A stretch of DNA of 64,000 nucleotides from Conchocele bisecta (Eukaryota > Mollusca > Bivalvia > Lucinida > Thyasiridae): assembly GCA_029237695.1 (NCBI GenBank), contig CM055265.1, positions 71,029,912-71,093,911 on the forward strand. The letters are read 5' to 3'. The notes under the pieces were generated by a model. It worked only from the letters and a program-made list of their open reading frames with translations. It did not search any database and was not told the DNA's origin. The position numbers and the translations under genes were made by a program. How positions within the stretch are numbered: position 1 is the stretch's first letter; each line of letters opens with the position of its first letter. This document shows, piece after piece, positions 55,951 to 64,000 of this stretch.

Positions 55951-56303
55951 CAGAGCTCCAGATAAGTTTTGCATGTAAAGAGTATTATACCCCAAAATTT
56001 CAAATTCAATGCATATTTTACTTTTACAAATGTATTATTTACTTTCTTCCTTATTAAATAGGGAACAAATGGTAAAAAATATAACAAATTTCAAAAATTC
56101 ACTTATTCGAGCTGCAAAGAGCAAACACTGTTTGCTTCTTGCAGCTCAGCTAAGTAAATTTCCAACTTTATTACAGTATATTCACTACTCTATTTGAAAA
56201 TCAATGCGTATTTTCACATTGCTGTGAGTATTTTGTACTCCCACTTTTGATAATCAATGCTTAAGTACGTAAAATACGCCAATACGCACCTTATCTGGAG
56301 CTG
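55951..56303. mobile_element. Family F MITE, alternative core, reverse
   Basis: CAGAGCTCCAGATAAG ... CTTATCTGGAGCTG; core CGAGCTGCAAAGAG ... CTTGCAGCTCAG as at 44428-44769. Confidence 0.82.
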
Positions 56304-56372
56304 TGGAATGTGTTTCCTAACCTTGCCTGATCAACATGATATCTAAGCACCAGTCTGGTAGTCTCTATATGT

Positions 56373-56608
56373 GACTGGAGAAATGGGGCTTATGGGTTTT
56401 GTGACCAGTGTAGATCCAGATCAGCCTGTGCATCCGCACAGTCTGATCAGGATATTCACTGTTTCGATGTTCCATCAATGAAACCCCTGTCATGCTTCTA
56501 TCAAGCAATATAGATATCATTATCAGGCTAAATGAGTGTGCTATTTGACCAGGATCTACACTGGTCACAAAATCGATAAGCCCCATGTATCCGGTCACAG
56601 ACACATAC
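56373..56608. mobile_element. Family A MITE
   Basis: TGTGACTGGAGAAATGGGGC ... CCATGTATCCGGTCACAGAC, full length. Confidence 0.86.
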
Positions 56609-56655
56609 ATAGTGAACAATGGATGTTACATTCTGGTTTATATTGTTCTTGAGGT

Positions 56656-56983
56656 CAGGGCTGCAGATAAGGAATTAGTAATTGGGTATTGTCACTCCAT
56701 CATTTCTGAAGCAATTGGGTATTTAAAAATTTTAATTGGGTAAAATGAAATCACACTACTGTTTACATATCAACAGACAGCAATTATTGAATAGTTTGCA
56801 TCGAAATGAAAACATGTCTTGGCATTTCATTAAAATTGTCTCCTTGGAGACAATTCTAATGAAATACCAAGATATGTTTTCATGGAAAATAAGAAAAATA
56901 TGCTATATTTGTGGTCTGTTTATTGTTTTCTGCAGCATGATAATTGGGTATTTAAGCAAATACGCAGCTTATCTGGAGCTCTG
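56656..56983. mobile_element. Family F MITE
   Basis: CAGGGCTGCAGATAAG ... CTTATCTGGAGCTCTG; GAATTGTCTCC-type core; right side shortened. Confidence 0.82.
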
Positions 56984-57178
56984 CTTGTGGCACATAGTCA
57001 AGTATTGGTGCTGAGCAGCCAAGTAGTTCAAGTATCCATTGTACTTGTATTTTGGCTGATTTTAAGTGGTGATATTTTGTAATACCCTGTGTTCAATATA
57101 CATGTATTCATGTATTCATGTATTCATTTGCACATTTTTATTGTCTGTGGTTTACGGAGCACCGCAGGGGACATGGAT

Positions 57179-57458
57179 TTTTTTTTATTAATTTGTTCCC
57201 ACGAAATAACAATTCGTTCCCTCAATTTAACAATTTGTTCCCTCGAATTAACAATTTGTTCACTCAAATTAACAATTCGTTCCCATGATATAACAATTTG
57301 TTCCCACGATATAACAATTCGTTCCCGTGTGGGTACGAATTGTTATTTCGTGGCAACAAATTGTTAAATTGAGGGAACAAATTGTTACTTCGTGGGAACG
57401 AATTGTTAAATTGAGGGAACAAATCTTATTTTGTGGGAACAAATTAATAAAAAAAAAG
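57179..57458. mobile_element. Foldback built from TAACAATTTGTTCCC boxes
   Basis: Opens TTATTAATTTGTTCCCAC and closes GTGGGAACAAATTAATAA. Each arm is a run of units of about 20 bp (AACAATTYGTTCCC), mirrored around 57330. Confidence 0.82.
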
Positions 57459-57532
57459 AATTCTACGTACCTTGCGGGGCTCCATACTGGTTGGTGCTTT
57501 CCCAGAGTACATAATATATATGGCATGCCATG

Positions 57533-58630
57533 GACATTGTATAACTGTGACTGGAGACATTGTATAACTGTGACTGGAGACATTGTATAACGGTGACTTG
57601 ACATTGTATAACTGACTGGACATTGTATAACTGTGACTGGAGACATTGTATAACTGTGACTGGAGACATTGTAACATTGACTGGAGACATTGTAACTGTG
57701 ACTTACATGTAGACTCATTGTATAACTGTGACTTGACATTGTATAACTGACTGGACATTGTATAACTGTGACTGGAGACATTGTATAACTGTGACTGGAG
57801 ACATTGTATAACTGTGACTTGACATTGTATAACTGTCACTGGACATTGTATAACTGACTGGAGACATTGTATAACTGTGACTTGACATTGTATAACTGTG
57901 ACTGGACATTGTATAACTGACTGGAGACATTGTATAACTGTGACTTGACATTGTATAACTGTGACTGGACATTGTATAACTTGTGACTGGACATTGTATA
58001 ACTGTGACTGGAGACATTGTATAACTTGTGACTGGAGACATTGTATAACTGTGACTTGACATTGTATAACTGTGACTGGACAGTGTATAACTGTGACTGG
58101 ACATTGTATAACTTGTGACTGGACATTGTATAACTGTGACTGGAGACATTGTATAACTGTGACTGGAGACATTGTATAACTGTGTGTGACTTGACATTAT
58201 ATAACTGTGACTGGACATTGTATAACTTGTGACTGGACATTGTATAACTGTGACTGGAGACATTGTATAACTGTGACTGGATACATTGTATAACTGTGAC
58301 TGGAGACATTGTATAACTGTGACTGGAGACATTGTATAACTGTGACTGGATACATTGTATAACTTGTGACTGGAGACATTGTATAACTGTGACTGGAGAC
58401 ATTGTATAACTGTGACTGGAGACATTGTATAACTCTGACTGGACATTGTATAACTGTGACTGGAGACATTGTATAACTGTGACTGGAGACATTGTATAAC
58501 TGTGACTGGAGACATTGTATAATTGTGACTGGAGACATTGTTGGAGACATTGTATAACTGTGACTGGAGACATTGTATAACTGTGACTGGACATTGTATA
58601 ACTGTGACTGGAGACATTGTATAACTGTGA
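57533..58630. repeat. Minisatellite (ACATTGTATAACTGTGACTG)n
   Basis: About 48 units of 18-23 bp, with GGAG present or absent before the ACATTG. It ends flush against a family A MITE whose terminal box CTGTGACTGGAGA is part of the unit. The minus-strand frames of up to 324 aa inside it are repeat artefacts. Confidence 0.93.
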
Positions 58631-58851
58631 CTGGAGAAATTGGCCTCAATGCCTTTGCTACCAGTGTAGACCCAGATCAGCCTGTGCATTTACACTGTCT
58701 GATCGATCAGGGTCTGCACTGTTTGCTATTCAGAAAAGCTGATAATGTGTATCAGTGTAGATCCATATCAGGTTGTAGGAGTTTGCTAGCAGATCATGAA
58801 GTAGACTGATTGCACAAAGGCAATAAGCCCCATTTCTCCAATGACAAATGT
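58623..58851. mobile_element. Family A MITE at the minisatellite border
   Basis: CTGTGACTGGAGAAATTGGC ... CCCCATTTCTCCAATGAC; core CAGACCCAGATCAGCCTGTG. Confidence 0.8.
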
Positions 58852-59007
58852 GATCAGTGTTGCACTGTTTAACCCATGTTAGGACGCATACAATTAGAGT
58901 AGTATTTAGATATGTAATCAAAGTACTGAAAGTACTGAACATAGGGTACTACAAGATTAAACTAGATTGATTAATTGATTGATTATTGGTGTTGCAGTTT
59001 CATTAAC

Positions 59008-59480
59008 CCTTAAATGTACATGCCCACTCAGTAGGTACAAAATGTTCTTTACATCAGAGACATCATCTGAGACATTTCCTGGCAAAATAAACATTCATGC
59101 GCCATTATTCCACGTACTGATTGGCATTATTATACATTTTATATCAGACGTAAATTTACACACTGATATCAGGGGCGATAACCGTGTTTGCTTAAAATGT
59201 TAACGGACTTTACTATTTAATCTCTGTATTTTATGATGTGCAATGATCATACTGTCGAAAATATTATTTTTTCAGGTGACGCATTTCTTTAGTATAAATA
59301 ATTAAAAAATATCATGCCTCATTTGCATATGAAAATAGCCTGATACCACCGCGCGTCACTATCAGTAAAATAAATATTACTAAATGATTATATCTGTATA
59401 GCGGACACTTGTAACGTTTAGAACTTGTGGAATAGTGACACAGTTATACACTTATTTAATTCCTATAAATTACATTTTAC
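59008..59480. mobile_element. Relative of the 29703-30419 TTAA element, right end lost
   Basis: TTAAATGTACATGCCCACTC at the left; later GCGCGTCACTATCAGTAAAA and GATTATATCTGTATAGCGG match 30265-30320. Confidence 0.68.
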
Positions 59481-60214
59481 TGCTACAGTATGTACCAAAA
59501 CATTCAACAACATTACAGATTATGCATAGCAATATCAGAAAGATACGGTAACACATATACAAGACATCATCAATTCAAGTATCCGCGCCTGAAAATGCCT
59601 TGTCGGTACATCGCCATGTTTACTTCTGTTTTGTGAATGAAATAGTTGGCGCGTATATCGAGTATATTAAAACATACAAATGACGTCATTGGGGAAACCG
59701 CTGACAAAATGTTCAATGTATGGAAGCCCAAACTTGTTAGAATTTGTTTTCTTCGTATTTTCAGTACTTGCATTAATATGGGTATTAATATACGCTGGAT
59801 GTGTTATACTGTCATTAATTTGTTCCCTGACTGTAATTTATCACTTTAAATACTGACTTATTGACCCCCTTCCCTGAACGTAGAATTGACACTCATGTTG
59901 GCGTGTATTGGCCACCATAGACAAATGTCAATCAGGCCGAATTCGGGAATGTCACTAAAATCCGCTGTAAATCCATCGATAGAATGAGGATTAAACATCA
60001 GTTAGACCCACACGTGCGAGATTTGTTTCGCACAGGTGTCGGGTGAGTAGTATAGAGGGAGTCAAAATGATACCACCAACGTTTTTAACGTTATTGAGCT
60101 GTATTGTAGCTCCCACCACCAACCAAAATTGGTGGTGGTATTGAATGATAAAAAGTGGTCTTGTAGTCCCAATTATATTGAACAGAAAAAACAATACCAA
60201 TATTATTAGAGAAA
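59481..60214. other. Unassigned; probable border of the virus-like region
   Basis: No host gene recognised. A small hairpin (CCACCACCAACCAAAATTGG, 60113-60138) lies just before the first compact frame. Where the right-end element starts is not visible. Confidence 0.4.
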
Positions 60215-60346
60215 ATGGATAATAAAATACAATGGGAATTGAAAGTTTTTAATGGCTGTGTCGAAGAAGTTTACGAAGAATACGGGGGTTATAGTCCTAT
60301 ATATAAATTCTATAAAATGAAAACACTAGGCGATATCGAAACATGA
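60215..60346 (+). CDS. Small frame of 43 aa, unknown
   Basis: Starts MDNKIQWELKVF and stops in a TGA that overlaps the ATG of the next frame (ATGA, 60343-60346). Rich in Lys, Tyr and Glu; no membrane segment, no motif I know. The 4-base overlap suggests either coupled compact genes, as in viruses, or one gene broken by a frame change. Function unknown. Confidence 0.4.
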   Translation: MDNKIQWELKVFNGCVEEVYEEYGGYSPIYKFYKMKTLGDIET

Positions 60347-60591
60347 AATATCACCGTAATTTATTACGCTCCGATAAAAACGTTGCATTTACAATATTAT
60401 ACCGGCAATTATGCGAACTATACAAGAGGCAAATACAAACATTAAGACAGATAATGCGTATCGGATATGAAACTAAGGTGTATTATATAAAATTTTTAAA
60501 ACCCAACGATTCGTTTACGAATATACATTTCTACGATATCGCTTATAAAGATATTGAAAAATTATTATTGAACAAGCACAACGAAAAATAG
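60343..60591 (+). CDS. Small frame of 82 aa, unknown
   Basis: MKYHRNLLRSDKNVAF at the start; basic, Tyr- and Ile-rich, with predicted helices (LYRQLCELYKRQIQTLRQ). No match recalled. It overlaps the preceding frame by four bases and ends about 20 bases before the hairpin region. Both plus-strand frames point towards the minus-strand gene run, so the two sets converge. Confidence 0.45.
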   Translation: MKYHRNLLRSDKNVAFTILYRQLCELYKRQIQTLRQIMRIGYETKVYYIKFLKPNDSFTNIHFYDIAYKDIEKLLLNKHNEK

Positions 60592-60611
60592 CAAAAGCCT
60601 CCACTCGTGCA

Positions 60612-60667
60612 CAACACCCCAGCGACTGGGTAGATTTCTTAGCCGGCACCCAGCCACTGGGGTGTTG
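60612..60667. other. Structured hairpin 1
   Basis: The outer stem CAACACCCCAG (60612-60622) pairs with CTGGGGTGTTG (60657-60667). The inner stem CTGGGT (60626-60631) pairs with ACCCAG (60648-60653). The loop AGATTTCTTAGCCGGC is nearly repeated in hairpin 2. Could act as RNA or as DNA (terminator, processing signal, origin). Confidence 0.6.
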
Positions 60668-60792
60668 GGACCTTTCTTAAGCCCACGCATCTGTTGGCTC
60701 ACAGTCTAGTTTTACGGTCGCCTTTAACCCCATTGCCAATTCCTCTCCGAAACGAATTCAGAGAAACCAGCGAAGTAAGGCGAGCCTATTTT
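60668..60792. other. Spacer between the hairpins
   Basis: GC-richer than the surrounding DNA; no frame. May belong to the same non-coding structure. Confidence 0.35.
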
Positions 60793-60882
60793 GTGAATTT
60801 GGTTTCCGAAATTACCAAGCTCTTAGGTAGAAATCTTTTAGGCCGGCACCTTTGAGCTATGCAATTCCATCGCCAAATTCAC
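60793..60882. other. Structured hairpin 2
   Basis: The outer stem GTGAATTTGG (60793-60802) pairs with CCAAATTCAC (60873-60882). Inner stems AGCTC/GAGCT and AGGT/ACCT (60818-60828 with 60848-60858) enclose the loop AGAAATCTTTTAGGCCGGC, close to that of hairpin 1 although the stems have different bases. Confidence 0.6.
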
Positions 60883-61416
60883 ATATTTAGAGACTGCTAC
60901 CATTAAACAGACGAGACGGACGTCATACCGGATCAACAACATGGCATGCACGAGATGAGACCAATTGTTGAAAGGTCAACAAACGTATATATACTCATCA
61001 GTTTCCTATACAACATACAAATGGTGTGCAAATTGTAATTATTTATTAATACCTATTGGCGAAAGAAAACATGGGATGGTTCGTTATTTTGTTAATTTTA
61101 TAATTAATTTTGTACATTTTTTTAATAATTTAAAGCTGAACACCCCATATTATTACATAATAATTAATATAAGAAAGAAAAAACAACTATTTCCACCAAC
61201 AAAATTAGGTTTTTCCGGCGCGCCTCAGCGGGCCTAAAACTTTTTTTTTTTTAATCTTTATGTTTACTGATTTAAATTGTTTACTGCACCAATATAATTA
61301 ATTATAAGAAAATTATAAAATTAATTATTTTTTAAAAATTATTTTTTAAAAATTATTTAATATAATATCACAATTTCGGGATGGTGTGGTGCTGTAGCAT
61401 TTTCTCCGACTTTATT
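60883..61416. other. AT-rich non-coding stretch
   Basis: Ends of the convergent gene sets. Long A/T runs, including direct repeats of AAAATTATTTTTTA near 61320-61360. The open frame at 60965-61237 has no gene-like features. Confidence 0.5.
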
Positions 61417-61995
61417 TCAAAGTTTTACCATAAATTTATCCCAATCAGTACTCTCAATCTGCATGGTGGCGTGCGCTTTGATTCTAATATCATTTTTTAA
61501 TTCTTCATATCTCCCCATTTCCTCCACCACGGATTCAAACTCTAAATTTGATATTTCATTATCGGTCAACGCTTTGGACACTATAACGTCGATGCTATTT
61601 TTCTTAGACCTGGCTAGAACGGATATTCTATCATGTTTTCTACATTTTTTCTCGAGTTTTCCACCCGCCGCGCTAATTACCATACACAACAACCCAGAAA
61701 CGGCCGCCACCGCACTTAAAACCCCCGCTACAGGAATTGTTATAATGGTGGATATAGTTGCAGCTGTCCCCGCCCCACACAACACAGAAACACTCGCCAG
61801 AGCCGTGCTAGATGCTTCAGCTATGTTCGCCGCGCGCTTATATCTTTTAGCATTTCTTTTTCTATTTGTACATTCTCTAACTAAAATATCCTGCATAGCG
61901 ACGATATTATCCAACCTAAAATTTAAACTTCTTTCGTGAATTGGATACAGTGTTGGTGGATTGGTATTGACAATTGGAAGCGGTGATTCATTCAT
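61417..61995 (-). CDS. 192-aa protein with paired hydrophobic helices, virus-like module
   Basis: Soluble basic N-terminus, then a small-residue-rich hydrophobic stretch at about residues 58-112 (two likely membrane or membrane-inserting helices: ALASVSVLCGAGTAATIST and ISTIITIPVAGVLSAVAAV...), then a charged helical C-terminus (DNEISNLEFESVVEEMG). From memory, similar unnamed proteins with an Ala/Gly/Ser-rich double helix followed by KKxxKHxxI ... SKALxDxxI ... EF are numerous in Hydra and bivalve genomes. Starts 9 bases after the stop of the next gene upstream, so probably co-transcribed. Function unknown; membrane penetration or an envelope role would be speculation. Confidence 0.7.
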   Translation of the reverse strand: MNESPLPIVNTNPPTLYPIHERSLNFRLDNIVAMQDILVRECTNRKRNAKRYKRAANIAEASSTALASVSVLCGAGTAATISTIITIPVAGVLSAVAAVSGLLCMVISAAGGKLEKKCRKHDRISVLARSKKNSIDVIVSKALTDNEISNLEFESVVEEMGRYEELKNDIRIKAHATMQIESTDWDKFMVKL

Positions 61996-62004
61996 GATTA
62001 AATT

Positions 62005-62382
62005 TTACAAATCAAGTTCAATTAACAATGTAGCAACAGTGGAAGAACTCGCCGGGTCAGCGATTTTTGTAACAAAGTTAATAACACTACCTTCGGAAAG
62101 TCTAATTGGATCGTCACCGGCGAACAAAATCACCGATGAAATATCTCCAGCGAGTTTATTGACTCCAACCCCCCGTTCTTCCCCATCCACTACAAGATTT
62201 ATCACGACCGCGCCCACAGGTTTTCCATTAGCATTAACCGAGCAGACAGCCATTCGGAGAAGCGTACATGGAGATGTCATGGCATATCCCCCATATTTAT
62301 TGGTCGCTTTGGAACCGAACGAATATTCATAGAGCCCCTCATTCAAGGGGCCCCTGCTTCTCAGCCCAAACTGTGATGACAC
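62005..62382 (-). CDS. 125-aa beta-rich protein, possible fibre-head domain
   Basis: Predicted all-beta: alternating hydrophobic strands (GAVVINLVVDGEERGV, DISSVILFAGDD, SVINFVTKIADPASS, VATLLIELDL) and no signal peptide or membrane span. It overlaps the end of the upstream coiled-coil frame by 44 bases, a viral or phage-like packing. The order coiled-coil shaft then beta head recalls trimeric fibre proteins, but split in two frames; this is inference. Small beta proteins ending FVSKT...LLIELDL are, from memory, widespread unnamed proteins in cnidarians and molluscs. Confidence 0.65.
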   Translation of the reverse strand: MSSQFGLRSRGPLNEGLYEYSFGSKATNKYGGYAMTSPCTLLRMAVCSVNANGKPVGAVVINLVVDGEERGVGVNKLAGDISSVILFAGDDPIRLSEGSVINFVTKIADPASSSTVATLLIELDL

Positions 62383-62647
62383 GTTTTTGCGTTTTCAATG
62401 TTTTCACCAATCCGGCAAGCCCCCCGATAGAGGTATGGGCCTCAGCACGAATCTTTTCAGAGGTCTCCTCAAGTACTTTGTTCGTGGCTCTACGAACACG
62501 TTTCAGTTTTTCGGAAACTTCGGTTATTTTTCCATCTAGTTCAGTAACTGCTGCAGAGTCCTCTGAGCGCAACACCCCATACGCCTCCGTAAGGGCCGCC
62601 TGGTGGTCTTCTCGGGCTTTCTCAATTTGGGTATTGGACTCCCTCAA
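62339..62647 (-). pseudogene. Out-of-frame C-terminal part of the coiled-coil protein
   Basis: Continues the repeat (IEKAREDHQAALTEAYGVL) in a different frame from 62622-63479 and then leaves it for a distinct C-terminus (SIGGLAGLVKTLKTQKRV). Compared with the other repeats there is one extra base near 62625-62645. Either the gene is broken here or the two parts are made separately; the nominal start Met lies inside the repeat, which favours a break. Confidence 0.6.
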
Positions 62648-63479
62648 TACCCAACCGGGCTTCTTTTCGAAATTCTGTTATTTTTTCGCCTAGTTCAGTA
62701 AGTGCTGCTTCTCTGTTGGGAGAGTCCGCTGAGCGCAACACCCTATAAGCCTCCGTAAGGGCAGCCTGGTGGTCTTCTCGGGCTTTCTCAATACCCGTTC
62801 GTACTCCCTCAACCCCCAACCGGGTCTCCTTTTGAAATTCGGTTATTTTTTTGCCTAGTTCAGTAAGTGCTGCTTCTCTGTTGAGAGAGTCTTCTGAGCG
62901 CAACACCCTATAAGCCTCCGTAAGGGCCGCCTGGTGGTCTTCTCGGACTTTATCAATACCCGTTCGGGCCTCTTTTCGAAATTCGGTTATTTTTTCACCT
63001 AGTTCAGTAAGTGCTGCTTCTCTGTTGAGAGAGTCCTCTGAGCGCAACACCCCATACGCCTCTGTAAGGGCCGACTGGTGGTCTTCTCGGGCTTTCTCAA
63101 TACCCGTTCGGGCCTCTTTTCGAAATTTGGTTATTTTTCCTCCTAGTTCAATAATTGATGCATGACCTTCTGAGAGCAACACCCCATAAGCCTCCTGGTC
63201 TATCGCAATAGCCGTTCGGACTCCCTCAATTTTTCCCCGGGCCTCTTCCCCAACTTGTGCAGTCGCCGTCAGCACGTCTACTCTAAGCTGTGCTATACTC
63301 CTTTTAATCCCTTTTGTGGCCGCCGATATAGTTTTATTGATCAGGGCCTTGGTTTTTCCGGTAGTTAAAAAGTCGCTCTCTGTCGGGATGAATCCCCCTT
63401 CTGCCGGTTCCAAATTCTTTGAATCTGTCGCCCAATCCCGATTGGAATTGGAAGAACTACCTGGTCCGTATATACTCAT
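62622..63479 (-). CDS. 285-aa coiled-coil repeat protein, virus-like module
   Basis: N-terminal disordered Ser/Asn segment (MSIYGPGSSSNSN), then from about residue 45 long amphipathic helices. Three repeats of 48-55 residues (REDHQAALTEAYGVLRSEDS, then LNREAALTELGEKITEFRKE) follow a diverged first one; one repeat has a 7-residue insert (GVEGVRT), exactly one heptad. Looks like an extended fibrous shaft. It is 43 bases downstream of the next gene, with AT-rich spacer. The reading frame ends by an apparent one-base shift in the last repeat. Confidence 0.7.
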   Translation of the reverse strand: MSIYGPGSSSNSNRDWATDSKNLEPAEGGFIPTESDFLTTGKTKALINKTISAATKGIKRSIAQLRVDVLTATAQVGEEARGKIEGVRTAIAIDQEAYGVLLSEGHASIIELGGKITKFRKEARTGIEKAREDHQSALTEAYGVLRSEDSLNREAALTELGEKITEFRKEARTGIDKVREDHQAALTEAYRVLRSEDSLNREAALTELGKKITEFQKETRLGVEGVRTGIEKAREDHQAALTEAYRVLRSADSPNREAALTELGEKITEFRKEARLGIEGVQYPN

Positions 63480-63522
63480 AATAATTCATTTTAAGAAAAT
63501 TATAATATTGGGGCACCTATAC

Positions 63523-63924
63523 TCAATTGGAAATTTCGAGAACGACCGAAATCGGGTAATAGTTATTCAACTTTCTCGCTTGATCATCGAGAATAGAGAC
63601 CGTAAATTCGTGGATGTGTCCCGTTTCCAAAACTTTCATCTCGGGGTGTGGGAAGTCTAAGGTCAACGTCTCCCCAAAGAAACAGTCGCTGGCTTGCACG
63701 GTTTTCAGTAATGTGCTGGGAGATCCGTCTACCATGTTGTACGATGTGTTCACCCGATCCAGGTGTACCCTGAGATTTTTCGTGAAGGTGAAGTCCACCG
63801 GGTTATCACCGACGTACTCACCCGGGGCAAACACTCCTTTATTTGCGGAGTATGTCTCTCTAAAACCGAGTTGAATACCCAACATCGGGGAGAGCACTAC
63901 CTTACTATCAGGGCCGATGGTCAT
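63523..63924 (-). CDS. 133-aa protein with LSPMLGIQLGF motif, 3' part of a larger gene
   Basis: Beta-rich; VVLSPMLGIQLGF (residues 9-21) and a C-terminal LNNYYPISVVLEI strand. From memory this resembles the C-terminal half of a family of unnamed invertebrate proteins (LSxxLxxxLGF ... DDxxRxLxF/N) found next to the kinds of proteins listed below it here. The nominal ATG overlaps the TGA of an open frame that enters from beyond the window (63921-64000), so this is probably the second part of one interrupted gene. A structural or capsid-associated role is a guess from context. Confidence 0.62.
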   Translation of the reverse strand: MTIGPDSKVVLSPMLGIQLGFRETYSANKGVFAPGEYVGDNPVDFTFTKNLRVHLDRVNTSYNMVDGSPSTLLKTVQASDCFFGETLTLDFPHPEMKVLETGHIHEFTVSILDDQARKLNNYYPISVVLEISN

Positions 63925-64000
63925 TGTTGTCCGGTAGCCTTCGATACTGTGAGGTTGACTATACCGTCAAGCTCTGAGGTGACAAAGTCTATGAGCTGTC
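63921..64000 (-). pseudogene. Partial upstream frame, continues beyond the window
   Basis: Twenty-five open codons (LIDFVTSELDGIVNLTVSKA...) ending in TGA at the ATGA overlap with 63523-63924. The peptide has the helix-then-strand pattern expected just before an LSPxLG motif, so a one-base frame change near 63922 is likely. Too short to name. Confidence 0.45.

Noticed and set aside
57269..58689. Long minus-strand frames of 150-324 residues (SHSYTMS, VIQCLQS repeats)
   Set aside because: They lie wholly in the 18-23 bp minisatellite and several frames are open at once; this is repeat periodicity, not a gene.
60612..60882. Reading the two hairpins as tRNAs, hammerhead or HDV-like ribozymes
   Set aside because: No cloverleaf, no CUGAUGA/GAAA core and no HDV double pseudoknot could be drawn; left as structures of unknown kind.
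60965..61237. 90-aa frame in the AT-rich stretch
   Set aside because: Composition follows the A/T bias (Ile, Asn, Lys, Tyr) and it has no neighbour relation like the other compact frames.
61463..61939. 158-aa plus-strand frame opposite the 192-aa gene
   Set aside because: Shadow of the minus-strand gene; the minus frame has the family-like pattern and fits the gene run.
63316..63660. 114-aa plus-strand frame
   Set aside because: Crosses the spacer between two minus-strand genes; no features of its own.

Overview
ORGANISM. The window reads as animal nuclear DNA, most likely a bivalve mollusc. It has a spliced transporter gene with long introns, very dense short inverted-repeat transposons (MITEs), SINE-like elements, and dispersed repeats that I recall from bivalve genomes (boxes TTAGCTCACCTGAGCG and CCAAGGTCAAGGTCA). 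The species cannot be fixed without a search.

GENE. One host protein-coding gene is recognisable: a plus-strand SLC16 (monocarboxylate transporter family) gene with coding exons at 2389-2677, 7875-8482, 24539-24905, 32525-32631, 33322-33394 and 41626-42353. The intron phases agree at every junction and the product is 723 residues: twelve predicted membrane segments plus a long acidic cytoplasmic tail with 14-residue repeats. The introns are almost wholly repeats.

REPEATS. I name the MITE families by their ends. A: TGTGACTGGAGAAATGG, about 235 bp, 17 or so copies. B: TTAACCCTTTCAACAC. C: TTAACCCTTTTCATGC. D: TTAACTCTTTGCATGC. E: TTAACCCTTANNCCGC. B to E are flanked by TTAA, as piggyBac-type elements are. 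F: CAGAGCTCCAGATAAG, hAT-like. G: GTAGCCTATTTCACCAAC. H: two-part, starts ATTCCAGCAC, flanked by TA. I: GGGGCCGTTTCACTAAAC. J: GGGCGGATCCAGG. Larger structures are a 6 kb foldback element (16368-22351) carrying a 65-bp satellite and a second foldback, a 2.6 kb inverted repeat (28014-30618), a 1 kb palindrome (30838-31816), a 190-bp tandem array running into a microsatellite (36062-38143), a broken LINE (5021-7175), and a minisatellite (57533-58630) that looks grown from a family A end. Many insertions are nested, so relative ages can be read.

GENE AND REPEATS TOGETHER. Exons 3 and 5 have transposon ends only 12 and 14 bases before the exon, so their branch points must lie in transposon DNA or in a very short gap. 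The acceptor and first bases of exon 4 are copied several times just upstream.

RIGHT END. From about 60.2 kb the character changes: compact, intronless, closely packed or overlapping frames with no relation to the repeats. Two small plus-strand frames converge on a minus-strand run of five: a protein broken by a frame change, a coiled-coil repeat protein (also broken), a small beta-rich protein, and a protein with paired hydrophobic helices. Between them lie two hairpins with nearly the same loop but different paired stems. This looks like part of a virus-like or large DNA element that continues beyond the window, and is the best candidate for something undescribed. Its lineage is not established here.
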